A DNA stretch of 8,616 bases from a bacterium (GTDB lineage: Bacteria; Verrucomicrobiota; Verrucomicrobiia; Limisphaerales; J093): contig JAJXTA010000087.1 in assembly GCA_021784265.1 (NCBI GenBank), forward strand, positions 1-8,616. The letters are read 5' to 3'. Shown one piece after another: positions 1 to 5,505 of this stretch (the first letter of the stretch is position 1; each line of letters starts with the position of its first letter). Both the position numbers and the translations under genes were made by a program. A model generated the notes under the pieces. The model saw nothing but the letters and a program-made list of their open reading frames with translations. It was not told the origin of the DNA and did no database searches.

Positions 1-1332
1 CTCCTCAGCGGCGATCAGCCTTCGGACCTGCACCAGATCCGGGAGCCGTCGATCCTGGTCGCGCACGACCTGACGCCCTCGCAGACGGCGGTGTTGGACA
101 AGCGGCTGGTGCTGGGCTTTGCCACCGACCAAGGCAGCAAGACCTCCCACACCGCGATTCTGGCCCGCTCGCACCAGATCCCCGCCGTGACCGGCTTGCA
201 GGAGGCCAGCGAGGCGCTCACCACCGGCCAATACGCCTTGTTGGATGGGTTCAACGGCCTGCTGATCCTCAATCCGACTGACCAGACCCTCTTCGAGTAC
301 GGCCAACTGGCGCGCAAACACGCCGCCGCCCAGGACCGGCTGCGCGAAGTGAAGGACCAGCCCGCCGTGACGTTGGACGGGGTGCGAATCACCCTCTCGG
401 CCAACGTCGAGACCCTCGAGGAGACCGCCGAGGTCCAGGCCAACGGGGCGGAGGGCATCGGCCTGTTTCGCACCGAATACCTCTTCCTGAACCGCGAGGC
501 CCTGCCTTCGGAGGAGGAGCAGTTCCAGGTCTATTACCAAGCGGCCAGCACCCTTAAACCGCACCCGGTCATTATCCGCACCCTGGACCTGGGGGGCGAC
601 AAATTCCTCACCAACCGCCATGCGCCCACCGAGCGGAACCCGTTCCTGGGCTGGCGGGCCATCCGGCTCTGTTTGCAGGAGCGGGACCTGTTTCGGACGC
701 AATTGCGCGCCATCCTCCGCGCCAGCGTCGTGGGGAACATCCGCATGATGTACCCCATGATCTCCGGCTTGGAGGAGGTCAACCAGGCGCGGGAGGTGGT
801 CGAAGAGTGCAAGGCGGAGCTGCGCGCCGCGGGCACCCCGTTCAACGACGCCCTCGAGATCGGGGTGATGATCGAGATCCCCGCCGCGGTCGTGACGGCC
901 GAAGCCCTGGCCAAGCGCGTCAAGTTCTTCAGCCTCGGCACCAACGACCTGATCCAGTACTCGTTGGCGGTGGACCGGATGAACCCGAAGATCGCCCACC
1001 TCTATGAACCGACGCACCCGGCCATCGTCCGGTTGGTCAAGGCGGCCACCGACGCCGCCCACGCGCACGGGATCTGGGTGGGTTTGTGCGGGGAGATGGC
1101 CGGCGACCCGGTCCTGGTGCCGCTGCTCCTGGGGTTGGGGGTCGATGAACTCAGCGCCGCCCCGAGCCTCATTCCGGCCGTCAAGTTCATCATCCGCCGC
1201 CTCAAGCTGTGCGAGGCCCAGGAGCTGGCCGCCTTCGCGCTCCAGTGCGAGAGCGGGGCGGAGATCCTGGCTCGCGCGCAGGCCTTAGCCAAGAACGTGG
1301 CGCCGAGCTTGTTCGAAGGTCCCACCGCGTGA
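1..1332 (+). CDS. ptsI: PTS enzyme I, phosphoenolpyruvate-protein phosphotransferase (5' truncated)
   Basis: Enzyme I takes phosphate from phosphoenolpyruvate onto a histidine and passes it to HPr, the first step of the cytoplasmic PTS relay. The reading frame is open from base 1, so the start and roughly the first 140 residues lie upstream; 443 residues are visible. The swivelling-domain motif TSHTAILARS carries the phospho-His at window codon 50. The PEP-binding barrel follows with GLFRTE (Arg at codon 157), IIRTLD (Arg 193), MIEIP (Glu 292), GTNDLIQY (Asp 316), Arg 326 and GLCGEMAGD (catalytic Cys 363). Their spacings from the His (107, 143, 242, 266, 276, 313) match E. coli EI His189, Arg296, Arg332, Glu431, Asp455, Arg465 and Cys502 as I recall that numbering, so no active-site part is missing. 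The stop overlaps the next gene by 4 bp. No EII gene is in view, so the role may be regulatory or sugar transport. A GAF domain (EI-Ntr, PtsP) cannot be excluded because the N-terminus is absent. Confidence 0.96.
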   Translation, partial: LLSGDQPSDLHQIREPSILVAHDLTPSQTAVLDKRLVLGFATDQGSKTSHTAILARSHQIPAVTGLQEASEALTTGQYALLDGFNGLLILNPTDQTLFEYGQLARKHAAAQDRLREVKDQPAVTLDGVRITLSANVETLEETAEVQANGAEGIGLFRTEYLFLNREALPSEEEQFQVYYQAASTLKPHPVIIRTLDLGGDKFLTNRHAPTERNPFLGWRAIRLCLQERDLFRTQLRAILRASVVGNIRMMYPMISGLEEVNQAREVVEECKAELRAAGTPFNDALEIGVMIEIPAAVVTAEALAKRVKFFSLGTNDLIQYSLAVDRMNPKIAHLYEPTHPAIVRLVKAATDAAHAHGIWVGLCGEMAGDPVLVPLLLGLGVDELSAAPSLIPAVKFIIRRLKLCEAQELAAFALQCESGAEILARAQALAKNVAPSLFEGPTA

Positions 1333-2084
1333 AGGCTCTTATCCTCGCCGCGGGTTACGCCACCCGCCTCTATCCCCTCACCCTCCACCAGCCCAAGCCG
1401 CTCCTGCCCGTGGCCGGGCGGCCGATGATCGATCACGTCGTCGAGGCCCTGAGCGCCATCCCCGGCCTGGAGCAGTGCTACGTGGTGACCAACGCCAAGT
1501 TCGCCGCCCAATTCCAGCAGTGGGCGGAGCAGTCCGCCGCCCGCCGGCCCGCGCTCCGCTTCACCGTGGTCAACGACGGCTCGACCGACGACACCAACAA
1601 GCTCGGGGCCATCGGCGACCTCCACTTCGTCCTCACCCGCCATCCGCTGGCCGACGACCTCCTGGTGGTGGCGGGCGACAACCTCTTCAGCGCGCCGTTG
1701 ACCGATTTCGGGCGGCTGGGCCGCGAGAAGCAAGCGCCGGTCTTGGGCGTCTATGATGTCCGGGACTTCGAGCTGGCCAAGAAATATAACAGCCTCTCGC
1801 TGGACCCGACCGGCCGTATCACCTTCTTCGAGGAGAAGGCGGCGCAGCCGGCCAGCACCTTGATTGGGATCGCGCTGTATTACTACCCCAAGGCCACGTT
1901 GCCACTCCTGGGCCAGTATGTGGCCGAGGGCAACAACCCCGACCAACCCGGGCGGCTGATCCAGTGGCTCTATCCACGGGTGCCGGTTTATGGCTGGCAG
2001 GTGCCCGGGGTGTGGTTTGACATCGGCTCGCGGGAGTCCCTGGCCGAGGCCAACCGGCAGTTCACCCAGCCGCGGGCGCCCTAA
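1329..2084 (+). CDS. Sugar-phosphate nucleotidyltransferase (NTP_transferase family)
   Basis: This 251-residue enzyme probably joins a nucleoside triphosphate to a sugar 1-phosphate, giving an NDP-sugar and pyrophosphate in the cytoplasm. The nucleotide-binding signature is at residues 7-28 (AAGYATRLYPLT, then PKPLLPV with Lys23); Ala11 stands where GxGTR would have Gly, a variant I know from several family members. Further landmarks are NDGST at 82-86, LGAIGDL at 92-98, the metal-binding GDN at 116-118, FFEEK at 166-170 and VWFDIGSRES at 228-237. The length fits single-domain RmlA-like transferases; there is no left-handed beta-helix acyltransferase domain. The start is GTG at 1329, because the signature begins immediately after it and GTGA overlaps the ptsI stop, which suggests translational coupling. 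An earlier in-frame start would lie inside ptsI. Family assignment is firm; the sugar and nucleotide are unknown, with glucose-1-phosphate thymidylyl- or uridylyltransferase and mannose-1-phosphate guanylyltransferase as candidates. Confidence 0.92.
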   Translation: MKALILAAGYATRLYPLTLHQPKPLLPVAGRPMIDHVVEALSAIPGLEQCYVVTNAKFAAQFQQWAEQSAARRPALRFTVVNDGSTDDTNKLGAIGDLHFVLTRHPLADDLLVVAGDNLFSAPLTDFGRLGREKQAPVLGVYDVRDFELAKKYNSLSLDPTGRITFFEEKAAQPASTLIGIALYYYPKATLPLLGQYVAEGNNPDQPGRLIQWLYPRVPVYGWQVPGVWFDIGSRESLAEANRQFTQPRAP

Positions 2085-2090
2085 CCTGGC

Positions 2091-2106
2091 GCCGCCCGCC
2101 GGCGGC
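2091..2106. terminator. GC hairpin between convergent genes
   Basis: GCCGCC and GGCGGC form a perfect 6-bp stem around a 4-base CGCC loop, seven bases after the nucleotidyltransferase stop. It touches the stop codon of the candidate - strand ORF, so it could act on both strands. No U-tract follows on the + strand. The fold is visible in the sequence; terminator function is inferred from its position. Confidence 0.4.
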
Positions 2107-2282
2107 TACCGGCTGACGTAGCAGAGGTCCGCGATGGTGACCGTGGGCAGCGAGGCCGGGGCCGCGTCGCGAGCGGCCGGGCGCGCAATCCAGAGCGCCA
2201 CCACCGCCCCCACTGCCAGCGTTAAGCCCACCAACGCCAGCGCCAGTCGTGCAAGGCGGTTTGTGGGACGGGTTGTATTCAT
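2106..2282 (-). CDS. Candidate small single-pass membrane protein (58 residues)
   Basis: This reading starts at ATG 2282 on the - strand and stops at TAG by 2106. The product has a basic N-terminus (Arg5, Arg9, Arg12), one hydrophobic segment at about residues 13-33 (LALALVGLTLAVGAVVALWIA), then Arg34 and a short Ala/Pro-rich tail ending CYVSR. The layout fits a single transmembrane helix with the N-terminus inside, or an uncleaved signal anchor. Codons end mostly in G or C, as in the neighbours. A GC hairpin sits at its stop and it converges on the nucleotidyltransferase. There is no clear ribosome binding site. The opposite strand is also open here, but that product is only Ala/Ser/Thr/Arg-rich, as expected from the reverse of a Leu/Ala/Val helix. 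I do not recognise a family, and function is unknown. Confidence 0.45.
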   Translation of the reverse strand: MNTTRPTNRLARLALALVGLTLAVGAVVALWIARPAARDAAPASLPTVTIADLCYVSR

Positions 2283-2467
2283 AACGCCAACGTACGCCCG
2301 GAGGCGGCCGGGGCGTTAATCGAAAGAATTTGCGCCGCGATTGATATGATCGATGGGGTGGACAGAGAGAGTCTCGAAGGTGCTGGCACGGGCCCGCTCC
2401 CCCGCGCCGCGACCGTCAGCGAGCGGCGGGCCGCGCGGTCGGCGAGCAGGTTCACGGCGGCGAACAC
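2279..2467 (-). CDS. Doubtful small ORF overlapping the start of the 58-residue membrane ORF
   Basis: This - strand reading runs from GTG 2467 to TGA at 2281-2279 and would encode 62 residues. Its stop overlaps the downstream ATG in an ATGA arrangement, typical of coupled genes. The first 27 codons all end in G or C and give a plausible helix (FAAVNLLADRAARR). The second half loses this bias and turns Ser/Ile-rich across the AT-richer patch at 2316-2352. It has no recognisable motif and no well-spaced ribosome binding site. It may be a chance reading, or its second half may really be the promoter region of the divergent genes. Confidence 0.15.
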   Translation of the reverse strand: MFAAVNLLADRAARRSLTVAARGSGPVPAPSRLSLSTPSIISIAAQILSINAPAASGRTLAL

Positions 2468-2506
2468 CCCCTTGCACCCGGCGTGGGGTTTTGCTATCGG
2501 GCGCCC
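2283..2506. other. Divergent intergenic region with AT-richer patch
   Basis: These 224 bases separate the candidate - strand ORF from the + strand lipoprotein gene. Most is very GC-rich, but 2316-2352 is distinctly AT-richer and contains TATGAT at 2345-2350, a -10-like hexamer without a good -35 partner. Such a patch between divergent genes is the natural place for promoters. Near the lipoprotein start, TTGCAC at 2472-2477 and TATCGG at 2495-2500, 17 bases apart, form a poor sigma70-like pair. No RNA gene or repeat was seen. Confidence 0.3.
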
Positions 2507-2935
2507 ATGAAAGGGCCGCTAAGCCTGGTACTGGCAGGCGCCGTAGGCGCGGGCGTGAGTGGTTGCGCGTCGCTGAACCCGCCGCCGAGCGCGGCCGTAA
2601 CCGCGGAGGGCAACCCAGCCGTGCGCCTGCCGGCCCGTCTGGAGACGGCGGTGCGGAGCGTCCTCGCCGCGCACGGTTTCCCACCGCCCCGCCTCCTCGC
2701 GGGGCCCGGGGGCGTGACCTGGGCGGTGAGCCCGCGCCCGGCGTCCACCGGACGGCTCGAGTTGGCCGTGGTGAAGCTCACGGTCCAGGGGCGGGCCGAA
2801 GTCCGCTTTGTCGATTACGCGCGCGTGGGGGCCGACTGGGCGGTGTTGGGACGGCTCTTTCGCGGGAGCAGCGAGAGCGAGGCCGCCCAGATGGAAAAGG
2901 AAATCGCCAGAACCGCACGCGGCGAGAAGCCCTGA
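2507..2935 (+). CDS. Small lipoprotein of unknown function
   Basis: The product has 142 residues. Residues 1-20 form a lipoprotein signal peptide: Lys2, a hydrophobic stretch (LSLVLAGAVGAGV), and the lipobox VSGC with Cys20 as the lipid-modified residue. The mature protein should therefore be membrane-anchored. Asn24 follows the SL after the Cys; there is no Asp at position +2, so if the E. coli sorting rule applies it would go to the outer membrane. The mature part is about 120 residues of mixed alpha/beta character (LARL-type helix near 42-56, strands near 83-105), with a charged C-terminal helix at 121-137. I recognise no domain. The start is ATG 2507 because it puts the charged n-region directly before the hydrophobic core; an in-frame GTG at 2483 would add eight unhelpful residues. 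The dus gene begins 49 bases downstream, so shared transcription is possible. Confidence 0.75.
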   Translation: MKGPLSLVLAGAVGAGVSGCASLNPPPSAAVTAEGNPAVRLPARLETAVRSVLAAHGFPPPRLLAGPGGVTWAVSPRPASTGRLELAVVKLTVQGRAEVRFVDYARVGADWAVLGRLFRGSSESEAAQMEKEIARTARGEKP

Positions 2936-2946
2936 GCAGCCGGGGG

Positions 2947-2974
2947 TTGCGGGACCGGCCGGGCGGGTTAGATT
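2947..2974 (+). promoter_or_regulatory. Promoter-like element upstream of dus
   Basis: TTGCGG at 2947-2952 and TAGATT at 2969-2974 are 16 bases apart; the -10 hexamer matches the sigma70 consensus at four of six positions and the -35 at three. It ends ten bases before the dus ATG, so a start site about seven bases downstream would leave a leader of only a few nucleotides. The same spacing recurs before the glycosidase-like gene. The match is modest and rests on inspection only. Confidence 0.3.
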
Positions 2975-2984
2975 GGTGGCGACG

Positions 2985-4088
2985 ATGCGTCTCGGCACCC
3001 TCGACCTCGGCAGCCACCTGTTTCTCTCGCCCCTGGCGGGCTACACCAACCTGCCGTTTCGCCTGACCTTGCGCGAGCTGGGCGGGCTGGAGCTGGCGAC
3101 CACCGACCTGGTCAACGCCCGCTCCCTGCTGGAACGCAACCCCAAAGCGCTCAAGTTGATCGAGACCCGCCCCGCCGACCGCCCGCTCGCCGTCCAGTTG
3201 TTCGGGTCCGTGCCGGAAGAGATGCGGGACGCGGCGCTCTACCTGGAAGGGGCTGGGATCAGCGCGGTGGACATCAACATGGGTTGTCCGGTGCGGAAGG
3301 TCTGCCGCACGGGCGGCGGCTCGGCGATGATGACCGAGTTGGACCGGACCGCCACGTTGGCCCGCTGCATGGTGGCCGCCCTCCGCATCCCAGTCACCGC
3401 CAAGATGCGCCTGGGGTGGGACGACGACAACCTGACGGCCCCCGACCTGGCCCGGGCGTTGGAGGACGTCGGTGTCGCCGCAGTGTTCGTGCACGGGCGC
3501 ACCCGCGCGCAGGGATTCGGCGGCCGGGTCAACCTCGCCGGCATCCGGGCCGTCGTCCAGGCGGCGCGCCGGATTCCAGTGATTGGCAACGGGGATGTGA
3601 CTACGCCTCAGGCCGCCCGGGAGATGCTCGAGACCACGGGCTGCGCCGGGGTGAGCATTGGCCGCGGGGCCTTCTACAATCCTTGGATCTTCGCCCACAC
3701 GACCCACTTTCTCCGCACCGGCGAGGTGCTGCCCGAGCCCGCCTTCAGCGAACGGGTGCGGGTGATGTGCCTGCATTTGGACCGGATGGTGGAGGTGTTT
3801 GGCGAGGAACTCGGCTGCCGGATGTTTCGGAAGGTCGCCCCCTGGTACGCCCGGCGGTTCGGACCGGCCAACCTGTTCAACCGCCAAGTGGTCACGATTC
3901 GTTCGCGGGCCGAGTTCCGCGACGCGCTCGAGACCTATGTTCGCTGGCGGGATCAGTTTCTGGGCGACGACGGTGAGCTCAAGCCCGGCTATCAGCCGGC
4001 GCCGTTGCCCACCTCGCTGACCGAGGCGGCGACCGCCGGACGGACCGCGACGATCGCCGTGCCTCACGGCCCGGTCGAGCGTTGGTGA
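2985..4088 (+). CDS. dusB: tRNA-dihydrouridine synthase (DusB/NifR3 type)
   Basis: This flavoenzyme reduces specific uridines in the tRNA D-loop to dihydrouridine using NAD(P)H. The 367-residue protein opens with a TIM-barrel FMN-binding strand (FLSPLAGYTNLPFR, 13-26). It carries the family signature NMGCPVRKVCRTGGG at 98-112, with Cys101 as the catalytic acid and Lys105 conserved. TAKMRLGW (138-145), HGRTR at 170-174, GNGD at 201-204 and IGRGAFYNPWIF at 225-236 are FMN or phosphate contacts. The C-terminal helical tRNA-binding domain follows (FRKVAPWYARRF, 281-292). It is slightly longer than typical DusB (about 320-350) because of a tail after residue 330 rich in Pro, Ala and Thr. I chose ATG 2985 because the barrel strand begins a few residues later; the open frame extends further upstream but into the lipoprotein gene. 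A hairpin follows its stop. The Dus family is certain, the subfamily likely. Confidence 0.93.
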   Translation: MRLGTLDLGSHLFLSPLAGYTNLPFRLTLRELGGLELATTDLVNARSLLERNPKALKLIETRPADRPLAVQLFGSVPEEMRDAALYLEGAGISAVDINMGCPVRKVCRTGGGSAMMTELDRTATLARCMVAALRIPVTAKMRLGWDDDNLTAPDLARALEDVGVAAVFVHGRTRAQGFGGRVNLAGIRAVVQAARRIPVIGNGDVTTPQAAREMLETTGCAGVSIGRGAFYNPWIFAHTTHFLRTGEVLPEPAFSERVRVMCLHLDRMVEVFGEELGCRMFRKVAPWYARRFGPANLFNRQVVTIRSRAEFRDALETYVRWRDQFLGDDGELKPGYQPAPLPTSLTEAATAGRTATIAVPHGPVERW

Positions 4089-4089
4089 C

Positions 4090-4133
4090 GCCGGCGGCGG
4101 CCCTTCGGAGGAAGGGCGGGCCGAGCCGCCGGC
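4090..4133 (+). terminator. Strong nested hairpin after dus
   Basis: GCCGGCGGC at 4090-4098 pairs perfectly with GCCGCCGGC at 4125-4133. Inside it GGCCC (4099-4103) pairs with GGGCC (4118-4122), leaving a GA bulge and a 14-base loop. An alternative inner stem is CCCTT (4101-4105) with AAGGG (4112-4116). The structure begins one base after the dus stop. There is no U-tract, so it would be a GC-stem terminator or an mRNA 3'-end stabiliser. It also separates dus from the next gene, which has its own promoter-like element. Confidence 0.5.
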
Positions 4134-4153
4134 GGCCGGAGCTGCCATCCGCC

Positions 4154-4181
4154 TTGATCTGGCTCGCCCAGGTCCTATGCT
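4154..4181 (+). promoter_or_regulatory. Promoter-like element upstream of the glycosidase-like gene
   Basis: TTGATC at 4154-4159 and TATGCT at 4176-4181 are 16 bases apart, each matching the sigma70 consensus at four of six positions. The -10 hexamer ends ten bases before ATG 4192, exactly as in the element before dus. It overlaps an earlier in-frame ATG at 4177, which could not then be the start. The call is by eye. Confidence 0.35.
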
Positions 4182-4191
4182 CGACGCTGGC

Positions 4192-5364
4192 ATGCGTTCG
4201 TTTGTCCATCCAGGGTCGGCGCGACCTGATGTGGTCTTGCTGGCGGTCGGGCTGCTGTTGGGCGGTTGGCCGTGGCGGGTCGCGGGCGCCGGCCCGGGGG
4301 CTCCGAGCGGAACGCCCCGCGGCGAGGTCATCATCAAACGCGCGGAGGCGGGGTGGGAATCGCAACAAATCCAGGAGCCCTGCATCTTGCCCAACCCGAA
4401 GGACCCGAGCCGGCTGGTGATGTTTTACTCCGGGGTTCCGGCGACGAACCGGAACCTTTGCTTCATCGGCAAGGCCTGGGCGTTGGTCTCGGATCCCTTC
4501 ACCTGGCACCAGGACCCGCGGAACCCGGTGTTCAGGCCCAGCCGCGCCGGTTGGGACTCCGGGAGTCTCCGCCTCGATACCGTGCTCTACGTGGCGGAAG
4601 AGGATGCCTATTACCTCTATTATTCCGGCACTTCTGGGGCCGTCCAGGATCGCATCGGCTTGGCCATTGCTCCGGCGGGAGCGGACGGTTACGCGGACCT
4701 CACCCCGGCCACCCTCCGGCGCGTGGGCGCCGCGCCGGTGCTCGCTCCCGAGCCCGCCGCGCCCTACCACGAGCAGATGGCCTCACAAGCGGCGGTCTTG
4801 CGGGAGTGGGCCGGCCATGAGCGCCGCTGGCATTGGTACATGTACTATTCCTATCGCGGCAAGGACGGCATCCTGCCCGGCCTCCGCTTGGCGACCTCCC
4901 CGGACGGGAAGACCTGGACGCGGCATTTTAACGCCAACGACCCGCGGGGCATGGGCCAGATCTTCGAGTCCACCCCGGGGGCGTATTACGAGTGGCACCA
5001 GGTCTTCAAGGTCGGCGGCACCTATGTCCTCTCGATCGAGGTCGGCATCGCCGCGGGCAAACGATGGCGGCCGGTCCTCGCGCTCAGCCGCGAGCCCCAG
5101 GCGGGCTGGAGGCAAATGGACGTGGACACCGTGCTCCAGACGAAGTGGACCGGCCTGTACCGGGACGACAGCATTTACCATGTGGCGACGCCGGCGTTCT
5201 ACACCATCGGCGGCCGATGGTATCTCTACGCGCAGGCCTGTCCCCGGCCGGAGAACGACAACTACATCGATGGTCACTGGGACCTGTGGTGCTTCACCTG
5301 CAACCGCTTGCTCCCAACACGGCCCGGCGCCGCGAGCCTCTACATTCCCGGCCCGCTGGACTGA
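4192..5364 (+). CDS. Exported five-bladed beta-propeller glycosidase-like protein
   Basis: The 390-residue product resembles the fold shared by GH43, GH32, GH117 and GH130 enzymes. Residues 1-34 look like a signal peptide: Arg2 and Arg11 in the n-region, hydrophobic core VVLLAVGLLLGGWPW (14-28), and a possible cleavage after VAGA (about 34). The body shows recurring blade strands: LVMFYSG (75-81), YYLYYSGTSG (140-149), WHWYMYYSYRGKDG (213-226), TYVLSIEVG (277-285) and RWYLYAQA (342-349). Acidic candidates for catalysis lie in the RLD before TVLY (Asp129), YEWHQ (Glu267), SIEVG (Glu283) and the YRDDS run (about 324-327); I cannot say which are catalytic. ATG 4192 gives a cleaner signal peptide than ATG 4177, which would add five residues with an Asp. 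The product should act outside the cytoplasm, and two transporter genes follow, suggesting carbohydrate use. The exact family is open, and a non-catalytic propeller is possible. Confidence 0.72.
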   Translation: MRSFVHPGSARPDVVLLAVGLLLGGWPWRVAGAGPGAPSGTPRGEVIIKRAEAGWESQQIQEPCILPNPKDPSRLVMFYSGVPATNRNLCFIGKAWALVSDPFTWHQDPRNPVFRPSRAGWDSGSLRLDTVLYVAEEDAYYLYYSGTSGAVQDRIGLAIAPAGADGYADLTPATLRRVGAAPVLAPEPAAPYHEQMASQAAVLREWAGHERRWHWYMYYSYRGKDGILPGLRLATSPDGKTWTRHFNANDPRGMGQIFESTPGAYYEWHQVFKVGGTYVLSIEVGIAAGKRWRPVLALSREPQAGWRQMDVDTVLQTKWTGLYRDDSIYHVATPAFYTIGGRWYLYAQACPRPENDNYIDGHWDLWCFTCNRLLPTRPGAASLYIPGPLD

Positions 5365-5505
5365 GCGTCCGCCTGCCCCGGCCCGCCAGCGGCCTCGGGT
5401 TCCCGTCGCCCCCGGCGGAGGACTGCCGCACGGTCCGTTCCGCCCCAGATTAGGCTTCCCTGTCGTCTTGCCCTCAGCCAGGGTTCGCCCGCGCGTCCAC
5501 ATGCT

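Noticed and set aside
2134..2319. + strand 61-residue reading in the gap after the nucleotidyltransferase
   Set aside because: Its product is Ala/Ser/Thr/Arg-rich without structure, as expected opposite a hydrophobic - strand helix, and it runs through the likely divergent promoter region.
2808..2984. N-terminal extension of dus to an upstream start
   Set aside because: It would overlap the lipoprotein gene by over 120 bases and adds residues not expected before the first barrel strand of Dus enzymes.
2353..3066. + strand 237-codon frame across the lipoprotein gene
   Set aside because: It is Arg/Gly/Pro-rich and overlaps both the lipoprotein and the start of dus, which have convincing signals in other frames.
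4177..4191. Earlier ATG for the glycosidase-like gene
   Set aside because: It adds MLDAG, placing an Asp in the n-region, and overlaps the -10-like hexamer; ATG 4192 gives a better signal peptide. The earlier start is not excluded.
2778..4394. Long - strand open frame opposite dus and flanking genes
   Set aside because: It lies opposite a certain tRNA-dihydrouridine synthase. Its product is rich in Arg, Gly, Pro, His and Gln and reflects stop-codon scarcity in GC-rich antisense frames.
5468..5473. TTGCCC 38 bases before the MFS GTG, the same distance as in the two promoter-like elements
   Set aside because: The matching -10 position (5490-5495) reads CGCGCG, so there is no promoter-like pair here.
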